Below, one piece after another: positions 25,350-35,964 of a stretch of 64,000 bases of DNA. The translations under genes and the position numbers were made by a program. The notes beneath the pieces were generated by a model, which was not told where the DNA came from, did no database searches, and saw only the letters and a program-made list of their open reading frames with translations. The stretch comes from Liquidambar formosana (lineage: Eukaryota; Streptophyta; Magnoliopsida; Saxifragales; Altingiaceae): positions 4,134,003 through 4,198,002 of the forward strand of contig CM077831.1 of NCBI GenBank assembly GCA_039720395.1, written 5' to 3'. Within the stretch, counting starts at the first letter, position 1. Every line of letters starts with the position of its first letter.

Positions 25350-26594
25350 ATGGACAGGTAGAGACCTAAAAGGCTTGGCTATTTAAGAATGTTTTCAACA
25401 TAGGCAAAAAGTTGTCTATAAAGAAACTTGTTTGATAATAGTTATGCTAAAATCCATTTGGATCTTGTTATCTATAAACACACATTTTGAATATGAGATA
25501 TGTCAAAAAGGATATAAAGATGTTATATCAAACGGTGAAAAACCATAAAAGTGTGTAAGTTATAGAAGTCTATTAATAGACTACAAGGTTCTCATAATTA
25601 GAACATCTATAAAGTTGAAGTAATCAAATTGTTTGATTTCTCTCATTGTATAGATGGACCATGAGTGTATAAAAGGTTAGTGGGAGTGCGATCGTTTTTC
25701 TTTATCCTAAGTATAGATGACATCCTAATCATTATGAATGATATATGAATGACATCCTAATCGTTTTGGTTTTTGGAGAAAAACTAATTCATGAAAGATT
25801 TGGCAGAAGCATCCAACAAGATCTATAGAGATAGATCATATAGATTGCTAAGTATCTCCAAATCATCAAACATAGTTGAAATGTTGAAGGAGTTCAACAT
25901 GGAGAATTCTAAGGGAGGTCTGATTTACTTCAGATAAGAATTCATTATTCAAGGGCATGTGCCCTAGGATAACACAAGTAAGGTTCTTAAAGTGTTAAGA
26001 AGCCTTATTCTACACTATGTATTGAACCTGATATCTATTATGTTGTAATTGTTACAAATAGTTATCAGTCAATTCAAATTTGGAATATTGGATTGTATAT
26101 GGAAATTGTAAACTCATAGTAGATGGGTATATGGATTTGGATATAATCCATATGGGGTATATTTTATATTCACTTTAGTTGGTGAAATACTTAATGGAAA
26201 AACTGTATGAAAGATACAGTGGATTCCATTATTAAGGGTGAATTAATTGTCGCATTGTCTAGGAGACTGTTTGGATCTATAAGTTCATTTAGAACTTGGA
26301 GTTGTTCCTTCCATTGAGTTGCCCACACCTTGTTTTGTGACAACAATGGGTCTATATCTCAAGTATAGGAATCACGGTCTCATCAAAAGTCCAAACACAT
26401 AGAGGAGCAATTCCAAGTGATTAGAGGAATCACTGGAAGAGGTAATAGATACATTATAGAAGATATTATCTACATAAGTTTTTGTAGACCTACTGACTAA
26501 AGTTTTAAAACATAATTGGTTATGTCTAAGACCAACATCTTAAGAAGATAAGTATGCGATACATAGTCGATTGGCTTCAGTGCAAGTGGGAGAT
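25350..26594 (+). pseudogene. Decayed copia pol, outer element
   Basis: Same broken RT and RNase H traces as 17900-19176; the RT active-site equivalent is near 25705-25735. A short local duplication of GACATCCTAATC follows (about 25719 and 25751). Stops are mostly shared with the inner and left copies, so pol had decayed before the copies separated. Confidence 0.6.
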
Positions 26595-28247
26595 TGTTAG
26601 GATTATGCCCTAGAGCCAATCATAGAGATGATTGTTTAGGGATTAGGAACAATCATTTGATTTCATTTATGTATGTCACATTTATTATTGATTTAATAAA
26701 AGGGCTTATTCTATTATGTTTATATGCATCATTTATATTTACATAATATGTCCATGGAGTTAGAGTTGAGAATATGGAATTACAAAGAGTTGTAATTTTG
26801 AGACTATAGATATATCTCTGTACTAAACTCCTAAAGCATTCCTAGTTGAAGGTTCACTATGATGGACAGTAATGAACCATAGGACTAGCACTTGTTAGGT
26901 TGACTCTATAGGAGGATAGCTAGTCTCAAGCTATTTGTGTGGAGACACTACAACCAACAAGTGGGTGCCTATTGCGAGAATAGGTACACTGAATGTGACC
27001 AAAGATATGAGATAAACTGAATGGAGTTTTATCCTGCCTGTCAATCAGTTTCTCATTGTTATAGTGGTACAAGTAATCCTTAGACCTGAGACACCATAGT
27101 TGCCTTATGCATGTAGCTTTAGAAGTTTGATAACACTAAGTGCAGATCCTATTCAGGGGTCTGCAAAGGTGTTCATTGGCCCTACTGCTATGTGTATGAA
27201 GGCATGTGAGTAATCAACAAGGGATCCATCACTCTTAGGAAAAAGAGAGAGAATGTCTCATATAGCATTTATAATATAACTCATTAAATCCATAGCCATG
27301 GTAGGATGAATATGAAAAGAGTTTCATGAGTTCATCATTGAGTTGATATTCATGATTGAGTATAAAGTAATTAAACTAGGGACTTGACAGACTTCCATGT
27401 CCTATTAGTTTAATTGGAGACATTGTGTTGAAGGAAGGATGCAATTGTAACCTATAAACTATAACAGAAGGGTTCTTTGTTAGATACTTATTCACCTCAT
27501 TAAGGACAACACTATGAACCATATGCTAGGTGTTATTCATGGTTAGTAGAAGCCCTAATTGATATAAGTGAGTTATAATCAATTAGGGAATTGGAAGGAG
27601 TTCCAATTAGACCCTAAATGGAAAGAGTTCTATTGTGCACACCTTGTACTATTCCTACTACTTAATGATGTGAACCCAATGGGTCACACACTAATCATGC
27701 AAGATGAGTTTTTTAAGTCTATGAGAGAAAGGGTATGAGTGCATAAAGAATAGTTCTTTAAGGCCTATTTATATTTGATATAATTTATAGGGGTTATTGT
27801 GCAATTTAGAGAAATTGCATAAAACCCTAATAGGGTTTCCCCCTAGGGCCGGCCCCCTTAGTGTGGACTATATAAGTCACACTATGATGTGTGACATCAT
27901 CATAAGTTGAACTCTCCAAGGGCTGGCCAGATTTTCCAGCCTCCCTCTCTCTCTCTCCTCTCTTCTCCTACACTAGCAACAACAAGGAAAAGGAGGAAAG
28001 GACTTGATGCTCTAGCTAGGTGTGGATACCGTTGGAGGCAGCACACTTGGGCTGCTTATTCACCGCTGTCCGGAATCAAAGCTTGGAGCAAAAAAGGAGA
28101 AGACAAAAATTCTGTAAGTATTCTAACCCTCTTTGTAGTTAAGGTTTGATTTTGTGTTATGCATAGTTAGATTCATGGGATTGGGAATCGCAGGAAAAAT
28201 TTTTATATTCCGCACTTCTATTTTTCCCTCTTGTTCGATTCCCAACA
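26595..28247 (+). repeat. 3' LTR of outer copia (1653 bp)
   Basis: Pairs with 8946-10602; ends CCCAACA, then TSD TAATG at 28248-28252. The CT tract is 4 bp shorter than in the 5' LTR. Confidence 0.93.
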
Positions 28248-28418
28248 TAATGTTGGTTTGCACACAGCAGTTTGAGCGTATAAGTCAGCAATTGCCTTTT
28301 TCTTGCTTCGAGTCATAGGGCCCAAGTTCAAGGTGTCACAGCTTGATTCCTGATATGCGGCTTGGTTGATTGATCCGTGAGATTTGGGATCTTGAGCAGT
28401 AGCTTTCTTAGGAGCCAT
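28248..28418 (-). pseudogene. Gypsy-A gag, N-terminal portion
   Basis: The minus-strand gag start is ATG at 28418, beginning M-A-P-K-K, 48 bases downstream of the PBS. It contains the M-T-R-S-K-type motif common near the start of plant gypsy gag proteins. The frame runs open to the copia TSD at 28248 and continues in frame into 8945-7914 on the other side of the 19.3-kb insertion. I prefer this start to the further upstream ATG at 28541, which lies inside the LTR. Confidence 0.83.
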
Positions 28419-28465
28419 TGAATTTGTAGAGAGTTGATGAAAAGAAGAGATGAGAGGCAGAGATT

Positions 28466-28483
28466 GTCTCACCGAGCGTGCCA
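28466..28483 (-). promoter_or_regulatory. Primer binding site of Gypsy-A
   Basis: Minus strand TGGCACGCTCGGTGAGAC, six bases from the LTR end. The same motif with 1-2 changes and the same six-base gap occurs in Gypsy-B (51085-51102) and Gypsy-C (54268-54285). I cannot name the primer tRNA from memory. Confidence 0.72.
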
Positions 28484-28938
28484 GAAATTTGTACGCACAA
28501 ATTTCGTGTCTAAAAATAAATAGACCAAAAAAAGTGGACAAAGGATAATTTTATTAATTTGTAGAAGCGGAATACTATCTCTGTGTAAACTTTGTTTACA
28601 AAGTAAAATGTAATCCTCTGATTCTTCTCTCCTTGAAACTTTGACTCGAGGGCTTGAGCAGCTTGTTCTCGATTCAGTGGGCGAAATCTCCTTCGATGTA
28701 GGCGGAATGGATCTCTTGTGTGAGTCTCTAGGCTTTGAGCGTATTAGAGACTATAAACTTTGGTGCGAGTTCTTCGTCTTGAGTCTTTGGTGTAGAAGTT
28801 CTATGGAGCTTTTGAGGCTTTAATCCAATAGAGCTTCAATGCTTGAATGTTGGTCACGTTAGAGCTTTCAAGGCTTTGGTCTGACAGAGCTTTGTTGCTT
28901 CAATCTCCTTTTTTTTCTTGACCCTTGGGGGCTACCTC

Positions 28939-28946
28939 TATTTATA
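28939..28946 (-). promoter_or_regulatory. TATA box of the Gypsy-A LTR
   Basis: Minus strand CTATAAATAG, a near-perfect plant TATA box, about 450 bp before the LTR end, fitting an LTR promoter for the element RNA. Confidence 0.65.
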
Positions 28947-29049
28947 GTGGTAGGGTGAAGAGTATTCTGATAAGAATTGACTTCTTAATAATTATCCCTT
29001 ATTTATCTTTTATAAAAGGATAAATATTAATTATTTGATAGCCATCCTA

Positions 29050-29315
29050 ACCAGAACACGTGGCAACATTTGATTGGAAGAATTATTTGTCTTCCTTTTA
29101 TTTGGTCTCACTTGACAAGTGTCAATATTTGATTTGGCCACCTGTGTAGCAATTTTAAAACACATGGCAACTTTTAATTCGCCAACGCTGTGTAATAAAA
29201 GACACATGGCACACATTTATTTGCCATAAATATATCCCACTCAACTTATAAGAAGACATGTGGCCAAATTTAATTTGCCATGATTTAATTGACTTTAAGA
29301 CACGTGTCCACTTGT
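29050..29315 (-). repeat. CACRTGKC-type subrepeats in the Gypsy-A U3
   Basis: Six degenerate units of the kind ACACGTGGCAACATTTGATT, at about 29056, 29114, 29160, 29202, 29256 and 29300, spaced roughly 42-58 bp. The cores resemble G-box/ABRE elements. Confidence 0.55.
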
Positions 29316-29345
29316 GAGTGGTTGCAAATTTTCTCGTTCTACAAC

Positions 29346-29500
29346 ATAATAGACGATGAATTAATAACTCGTTAGTTTAATATCCACCAAATGGCCCCGG
29401 CTAAGATTCTTGGACATGAATTTTTATTAGGGGAAAAGAAATGGTGACGAAGTTTTGGAATATCCTTTGGATTCTTATTACATCATGCATCATAGTTAAA
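29346..29500. repeat. Dispersed repeat shared with 62815-62960
   Basis: About 140 bp (from about 29357) align by eye with 62815-62955, sharing CCGGCTAAG, ACATGAATTYTTATTA, GGATTCTTATTACATCATGCAT-like blocks and the same order. The element type is unknown. Confidence 0.5.
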
Positions 29501-29559
29501 CTTCTAACATACAAGTCTAGACCCTACGTTGTTAGGTGAAAGGTATGATTAAATAGGTA

Positions 29560-29893
29560 AATGACGCTATGTTAAATTTGATAATTAATCGATATGGGAT
29601 GTGTATTTTTCCAACACTCCCCCTCAAGCGCGTGTAGGTCTAGGCCTAACAATACAAACGGACCTATCATGTAGATAACAAACCATGTTAAGGTTCCAAC
29701 TTTTCAACCTAAAAGTTTAAATTATTAAGTAGAGGACCCAAATGTATATATGAAATCATGATAAACTTGATATTTAATCGATGTGAAATGTGGAACTTCA
29801 CAACACTCCACCTTACTTGCAAGCCTAGCAATATAATCAGAGACCTATCACGTGGGCAACGAAACAGGCTAGGAACAACATATTCTGATACCA
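29560..29893 (-). mobile_element. TRIM-like non-coding LTR element, tandem remnant
   Basis: On the minus strand, TGGTATCAGAA (29883-29893, PBS-like) is followed by about 65 bp of spacer and a purine run, then TGTTGTGAAGTTCCACAT at 29815. A similar spacer, a GAGGGGGAG run and a second TGTTGGAAAAATACACATC start follow at 29616. Both starts continue with an ATCGATTAA-containing stretch. This fits tandem LTR-internal-LTR units of a terminal-repeat retrotransposon in miniature; LTR ends are not resolved. Confidence 0.45.
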
Positions 29894-30313
29894 TTTGAAA
29901 AAAATAAATTTCATTCATAATGGATTGCTTAATTACAAAAGAACCTTGTTAGGATTTAAATAGAAGTCTAGAGATAACCTATGTATCTAATACTAGAGTT
30001 AAATTAAGCTTAATCATATATTTTCAAACATTCTCAATCTCTTAAATCAAATCACACTAACCCGGCCACTCATTAAGATTGTGATGAGGGGTGAGACTCC
30101 TTCTCATTTACTGGATGGTCCAATGAAATATGGACTATTCATAGCATATAGAGGCCACCAATTTATGTGGGAGCCATCATAAATGAATGGCTTAGATTTC
30201 ATTGGACAATTTAGTTAATGTAGAGGATCCTTACCCTATGATGAGATGCACTAAAAGAGACTTGATGTATCTCATTTACTTTGTACATGCATGATCTCTT
30301 ATAATATATATAT
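29894..30313. other. Gene-free AT-rich stretch
   Basis: No ORF, RNA gene or clear repeat seen. Confidence 0.5.
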
Positions 30314-30439
30314 AATCCCGGTTAAGTCAGTACGTGTTGATATAAGTTATATCAGCATCATGTATTAGGAGTTGTACCACGTTCATTGACCTAATGTATC
30401 TCGAAATCTACTAATGCATGACATATAACCTCCGTAATC

Positions 30440-30488
<49 letters not shown>

Positions 30489-30776
30489 CCCCTTCTTATG
30501 AAGTTAATCTAACCTAACTTTGCGTTAGGTCACCCTCTAAAACTATACATGTTATTTATATTTTATAAAACTAACCGTTAGATTAGATAACCTTATCATG
30601 TAAGTGATGCCTGCATACCAAAAATCAAGTTGATCCAAGACCCACATTGAGAGTCGTATGATTGTATCCCATGTATTGGTGAGTCACAAGATATATATGG
30701 CTGATACAAATGGTACAACTTTAAGTACATAGTGCTGATATAACTTAGGTAAGTACGTTTTTACTTAACCGAGATT
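30314..30776. mobile_element. MITE-like element with about 70-bp imperfect inverted repeats
   Basis: The left end AATCCCGGTTAAGT... and the complement of the right end AATCTCGGTTAAGT... share further blocks AAGTTATATCAGCA and AGTTGTACCA in the same order. The 463-bp element is non-coding and has a (TA)n tract inside. TA-rich flanks obscure any TSD. Confidence 0.55.
30442..30486. repeat. (TA)n microsatellite
   Basis: About 22 uninterrupted TA units inside the MITE-like element. Confidence 0.9.
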
Positions 30777-31835
30777 GTATGTATGTATGTATATATACAT
30801 AAACGTGTTAGACTATTATCCCTTGATTGAGGTTAGGGGATCTTACTATATTACACGTTGAAGAATAAGTTGACATGCAGCGATATACGTTGCTTTATGC
30901 ATTTATAGTATACATTAAATGGGTTATGACATGACTCATGAGATCAATGACATTATCAATATATGGTGATTCTAAACTCGATCTGAAGACATCAATAATT
31001 TAACATTCTATATAAAAATTAATAAAATAATACCATTGGATGGAGAAAACTTCTTAGGCCAGTGCCAGAGGTTTTTCGATATGCTTTGTATGTAGAAGAA
31101 GTCTATGTTCATGTTCGGACCAGGTAGAGAAATTATTTCACGCAAATTTATCAAAAATTTTCCAGCTAACTTCTGTGTAGTTCACAAATGTTTTCGAATA
31201 ATCGCATGATTAATCGTTTAGGGAGTTATCAAAAAACCGGAGGCACATGCATCAAGTTAAGGATATGAAGTTAGCATGAACAATATGCCAATATGTGCTG
31301 ATTAAGAGAGAAATAAACAATATATATACGCTGATTAATAAAGGAATAAAATACAAAAACAAAAACAAAGATGAGTAGCAGTAATTAAAGTTTATGGCTA
31401 TTAGGGTGATTCAAAAGCAATTAAGTGCTATTAACATTTAGCAATATTATCTTCTATACTAAACATAGAAAGGAAAATTAAACTTAGTTTGGTTTCTCCT
31501 TTTGTCTCTACTAATTAAAGTTACAAAAATAATCTTCACAAAATACTTATTAAAATAAATATATAAACAAAACGTAAAATAAAGGGATATTATTGTCTTT
31601 TAACACATTTTTTAGTGTGTATGACAAACCAAGACATGCAGTACTATCTTGATTTCAAACCCACAAATCTGTATTGCTCTCCTGCAGAAAAGTGTATATG
31701 ATCATCTATACAATAGAAAGAAAATTAAACTTAGTTTGGTTTCTCCTTTTGTCTCTAACCAACGTTTGAATTGGTAATAGTTAACTGGCCGGCAGCATGT
31801 TCTCCTTTATGCAATTTTATTTTCTCCATAGAGTT

Positions 31836-32066
31836 ATTGTTCGCCCAAATATGCTCACAAGGAGCACATTTCTGGAGGTCCAGAGCTATGACCATCAGAA
31901 TTATCTGAAGGCGTGGGACGCTCGAGGTAGACGATGGTTCTTTTCGACAACTTTAGCTTCAGGCTTCGCAGGTACAGATGGTGTAGATGTAGAATTACTT
32001 GCAATAGCTATCAGATTCCCCATTGCTCTGCATGCGCAAATGCTCCGCTTGACCTACAACGTACAC
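31836..32066 (-). pseudogene. Unidentified degenerate gene fragment related to 61560-62000
   Basis: On the minus strand, blocks such as E-H-L-R, Y/V-V-E-K-type and C-A-P-C-E-H-I-W-A align, with frame changes, to the fragment at 61560-62000. A CxxC pair before I-W-A suggests part of a zinc-binding motif. I cannot name the family. A 90-codon plus-strand frame here (31797-32069) is a shadow. Confidence 0.35.
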
Positions 32067-32225
32067 TAGTGAGGGACTCCGACGATAAACAATAATATAT
32101 AATGTGAGTTATTTTACGGCCAAGATTTTTTATTTAACATGGGATTTTATTTCTAGCTTCATAGCCACATCTAGTGGAAAATAAATTAATTACAGAAAGC
32201 AATAATTGACTATATATATATATAC

Positions 32226-32790
32226 TACCTATAAAAAGATGAATGTAAGAAAAACTTTTGATTAACTAATATACCTTTATTTTAATTTTTAAATACACAA
32301 CTATCCTTTTGCATATATAGGAAATACAATAATATAAAACACATACTTTAATAAGAATTCTAAGGAAACTCTACAACTACCCTTTTGCATATATATAGGA
32401 AATATAGCAATATAAAACACATACCTTAATAAGAATTCTAAGGAAACTATAATTCGTATAATAATTAAATAAAACCAAACCCATATATGAATTATAAGGA
32501 AACGGAAACTATAATTCGTATATTTATATTTATTATATTATATTATATTATATTATATTACCTATAAAAAGATGAATGTGAAAAAAACTTTTGATTGACT
32601 AATATACCCTTATTTTAATTTTTAAATACACAACTACCCTTCTACATATATAGGAAATATAGCAGTATAAAATACATACCTTAATAAGAATATTAAGGAA
32701 ACTGTAATTCGTATAATAATTAAATAAAACCAAACCCAAATAGGAATTCTAAATAAACGGAAACTATAATTCATAAAACCCTAACAATGT
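32226..32790. repeat. Tandem duplication, period about 334 bp
   Basis: ACCTATAAAAAGATGAATGT starts at 32226 and again at 32560, followed by matching AT-rich DNA (TACACAACTACCCTT, AATTCGTATAATAATTAAAT). A (TATTA)n run precedes the second copy. Confidence 0.7.
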
Positions 32791-33029
32791 TAACATATAA
32801 ACACAAATAGAAACACATTATAAAAATCATAAAACCTTAACACAGGAAAGAACAACTACTGCTTCCCTCTTTTGCGTCTTCTATGTGTCTTCATTGCGTC
32901 TCCTTTCTTCTGATGCTTTGTCTGATATGTAGTTTTCAATAAACTTGACTCATATATACAAATTATGTTTAAACATTTAAATATCTGCATACATTGCATG
33001 ATTGGACTTTTAAATCTCTATTTGAATTG

Positions 33030-33420
33030 CAAAATTAGCAAGAAAAAGAAGAGAATCAAAGACGAATCAGTTGAATGAAAATTAAAAGATGCATGTTTGA
33101 ACAAAAACAAATGAAAACCTAGATTAACAGTCCAAAAAAAAAGAACTTGAATTGCATAAGTAAAGTTTTGAATAGCACATATAATCTTTGATTATTTTCT
33201 AAGGATTCGCATATCAGAAAAAACTTGAATTGTATTATTGAACTTTTAAATTGCTGCTGTTGCATAATTTTCATATTTTGTTGAGAATTCATATATAATC
33301 TCTGATTTTTTAAAATAATCAAGTCAAATTACCAAGAAAAAGAATAGAATCAAAGACGATTCAATTGAAGGAAAATTAAAAAAGAAGCAGGCTTGAACAA
33401 AAACAAAACAAAACCTCAAA
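33030..33420. repeat. Direct repeats, about 295 bp apart
   Basis: AAGAAAAAGAAGAGAATCAAAGACGA (33038 onward) recurs, slightly changed, near 33332, each followed by a GAACAAAAACAAA stretch. Low-complexity A-rich DNA; the open frames here are not credible. Confidence 0.55.
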
Positions 33421-34764
33421 AAATAAAATAATAAATAAATAATAAAGAAAACCATTAATGAATGCACAAGAAAAAAAGAAAATAAAAAGGGAAGGTCTAA
33501 TAAACCACCAAAAAAAGTCCCTATCAAATCGTGAGGTTCATGAAACTTTGCAATATCTACCTGCAAACCCAAAATACCAAACTAAACAAAACAAAACCAA
33601 AAAGAACAAAAAGAAAAGAAAATAACTTAGATCACAACCCAAAAAAAAAAAAAAAAAAAGTTCAAAATCATTTAAATAAATAAAAAAAATGTGCAGGCCC
33701 AAAAAAAAAAAAAATCACAAGCAGTGATCCACCACGCATCGACAAAGAAAATATATATATATCGAAATCAAATCATAGTTTTTTATTTTATTTTAAATAA
33801 TGGTAATTTGAGAAAAATGTATAGGACATACCTTAGATAAAAAAAACCCATAGATTGATGACATCTATTGGTGTAACATTGATCGGTGGCGATCAAGACC
33901 CATAGATCTTGCAATTGTCAACCCAAAGACCATCAAGGAAACCAATCGACGAGGATCCAAACCATATAGGCAGACCATTAAGGAAACCAATCAACAATCA
34001 TCGAAAGCATAGACCCAAACATGTGATTCACAGCCAGATGATGGTGAGAGAGAGAGAAAGAGAGGATAAAAAGGGTGAGAGACTAATAAAGAAATAGAGA
34101 TGAGAGAAAGTTAGAGAGAACGGATTGCAAATTTGCAATCAAAACAAATACATAGAGAATGAGGTAAAAGAAAAAAAGGAAAGAGAGACAGAAAATGAGT
34201 GAGAAACTAGCTAGAGAAAAAAACACACCGCCTGATAAGGGTATGTGCGAGAAAGACAGAGACAATGGATTTACCCAAATGGATTATTGTAGCAAATGAA
34301 GATGATGTAGAGAGAAAGAGAGAGAGAGATGGGGTAAGTGATAACAGAGCTAATATCACCTGATCTGATCTGGATCCATGATAACGTGGGGAAGAGAGAG
34401 AGAAAGAGAGATAGAAAATGGTTCTAAACTTCTGATGTGAGAAAAAGTTGCTGGGAAAAAACAGATGATGGGACATGAAGGGCGGGGCAGAAAAGAGAAC
34501 AAGCTAAATGACGTTTTAGTTATCACTTCCAAATGTAGTACTAAACAGAAGATATTGGCAGTCAATTTGTACCATGTTGACAGTTAATATTTAATAAGCT
34601 GACAAACAAACTTTATTTGGCATTATATTTGGAGGCGATTACCAAAAAGTCATCTTCTCATCACACCCATCCAGATTCAACTAGGTTAGCAACTGTCAAA
34701 AAAATTTAACATCATGAAGTAAAGTCATGATGCCAACTTGCCAAGGCAATACATAAAAACGAGG
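33421..34764. other. A-rich and GAGA-rich gene-free stretch in the Helitron
   Basis: Poly-A runs (33640-33720) and GAGAGA tracts (34045-34420). Read on the minus strand, the GAGA part looks like a CT-rich plant 5' leader with an ATG near 34380 soon followed by a GTGATA donor-like site, so a captured gene promoter and leader is possible but unproven. Confidence 0.35.
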
Positions 34765-35034
34765 ACTCCCTCCATCCCAATAAGGTACGTCAAATTTTTA
34801 ATTTTTTTTGTCCCAAAATATTTGACCACTTTGAAAAATCAAATCATATTTTTTTTAAGTTTCTTATACCCTTTATTATTTTAATATTTACTTTCAACAC
34901 AAAACCCAATACAAAAAAGATAAGGGTATTTTTGGAAAGATGGAACTTAATCAATGACAAGTCAATATAATGATTACATTTTTTTAACTCCGTGTTTTGT
35001 CAAACGTAGCCTATCTTTACGGGATGCAAGGAGT
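34765..35034. mobile_element. Stowaway-like (Tc1/mariner) MITE
   Basis: Left end ACTCCCTCCATCCCAATAAG, right end reads ACTCCTTGCATCCCGTAAAG on the complement; both then contain a TACGT-TTTGAC/ACGTCAAA-like block. About 270 bp, AT-rich, non-coding. A TA lies after the right end; the left TA is lost. Confidence 0.68.
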
Positions 35035-35074
35035 ATTATTTTTTAATGAAAAATCAATGGTCCTTAAGTTTATT

Positions 35075-35440
35075 AATCTGTCACTTTAAGGTTTGCAGAA
35101 GTCTTTGGTTTCAAACCCTATGTAAATTATGTGTGTTCTCCTATCGTTTCCCAAATAAAAAAATCATCAAAAACTAATTTACTCATAAATAAAATGAGAA
35201 CATCTTGATCCCATAAATACCAGATTTTTAAAAGAAAAAAAATCCTAAACATGTACATATTAGGAATATTATTATTTTAATCAAAGACCAATAGAAGTTC
35301 TGGATTTGCGGAAGTCTTGGTTTCGATCCCGCGTGAAGTATCTGTTTTCTCCTATGTTTTTCCAATACATATATATCAAAGACTACTTTACTCATAAATA
35401 AAATGAGAACCTCCCATTCCCATAAATACTAAATTTTTTA
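35075..35440. repeat. Two-copy direct repeat with a B-box-like core
   Basis: The unit at 35090-35235 recurs at about 35300-35445 (GCGGAAGTCTTGGTTTCGAT; TTACTCATAAATAAAATGAG). GGTTTCGATCCC resembles a Pol III B box and a poly-A run occurs at 35528-35543, so a decayed SINE is possible. Confidence 0.4.
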
Positions 35441-35964
35441 AAGGTGGTAGTATAGACCTTATTAGGAATTTGAGTTAGCTTCTGTGGCATGAATCTACGG
35501 GAGGGGTGTAAATTGTAGTACATCATTAAAAAAAAAAAAAAAAGGATGGCATGTCCATAGGGTTTACAAAGCCGCGCAAGTCTTGGTTTTGATTTTTGTA
35601 AGACTAATGTACTAATAATTTGTTATTAAATCTTTCAATTATGGCATAAATATGTTTTGATTGGAGAAAGAGACAAAGAGTGAAAGAGAGAGCCTTTTGT
35701 TTCAGCATTGAAAGTTTCACAAAACCTTCAAAGAGCCTATGTATAATGAAGTTTCAAAGATAATTTTAAACACTATGATTTGGGAAAGATAATGAAAAAA
35801 AAAATAGTAATCATATCAAAAGAAGTAAAGAATTAAGTGATCAAAGTGCTTTCATCTTATGCAAAGGCACAATAAAATTATTAAATTTAAAAAATTATAT
35901 CATTATTGAAAAAAATAATTTAACTCAAAAAAATTCACGTGCAACGCACGTGTGCACCAACTAG

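Larger units (their letters stand above)
20840..26594 (+). other. Outer copia body resumed after the nested insertion
   Basis: It starts exactly where the leader fragment 10603-11200 stops. It contains the same modules as the inner copy: GC-rich island (21410-21660), telo-box block (21650-22020), stem-loop repeats (23307-23525), decayed pol (about 25350-26594) and PPT. The longest frame is about 108 codons, so there is no credible protein. Confidence 0.8.
8946..28247 (+). mobile_element. Outer copia element, plus strand, interrupted by a nested copy of itself
   Basis: A complete element in architecture: LTR 8946-10602, PBS 10604-10616, leader 10603-11200, [nested element 11201-20834], remaining body 20840-26594, PPT ending at 26594, LTR 26595-28247, flanked by TSD TAATG. 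Without the insert it would be about 9.7 kb. The pol is decayed, with no ORF above about 110 aa. By eye its two LTRs differ at roughly two dozen positions plus a 4-bp CT indel, so it is clearly older than its insert. Confidence 0.93.
28490..29345 (-). repeat. Probable 5' LTR of Gypsy-A
   Basis: The end next to the PBS (TGTACGCAC on the plus strand) is secure. The outer end is set at ACAACA (29345), giving TGTTGT...GTACA on the minus strand; this boundary is less certain because the partner LTR is outside the window. A TATA box lies at 28939-28946. The U3 part (29050-29315) has spaced CACGTG-like subrepeats. Open frames inside it (such as 28641-28823) are not real genes. Confidence 0.62.
31705..35964 (+). 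mobile_element. Putative inner Helitron
   Basis: Starts TCTATACAATAG after an A. Ends with a perfect 7-bp-stem hairpin CACGTGC-AAC-GCACGTG (35936-35952) and CTAG at 35961-35964. The base after CTAG is C rather than the usual T. The interior holds an unidentified gene fragment (31836-32066), a 334-bp tandem duplication, purine-rich tracts and a MITE; no transposase. Confidence 0.5.

Noticed and set aside
8946..28247. Tandem LTR-body-LTR-body-LTR produced by unequal crossing-over
   Set aside because: The inner unit has its own 5-bp TSD and interrupts the outer leader at one exact base, so insertion explains it better.
28641..28823. 60-codon plus-strand ORF
   Set aside because: Lies inside the Gypsy-A LTR, opposite to its transcription, with no motif.
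33324..33572. 82-codon Phe/Leu-rich ORF, possible membrane protein
   Set aside because: Translation of A-rich low-complexity DNA on the opposite strand.
34083..34565. Overlapping Ser/Leu/Phe-rich ORFs
   Set aside because: Products of GAGA/CT-rich tracts; three overlapping frames are open for compositional reasons.
35310..35335. tRNA gene at GGTTTCGATCCC
   Set aside because: No cloverleaf or A box at the right distance; at most a decayed SINE.
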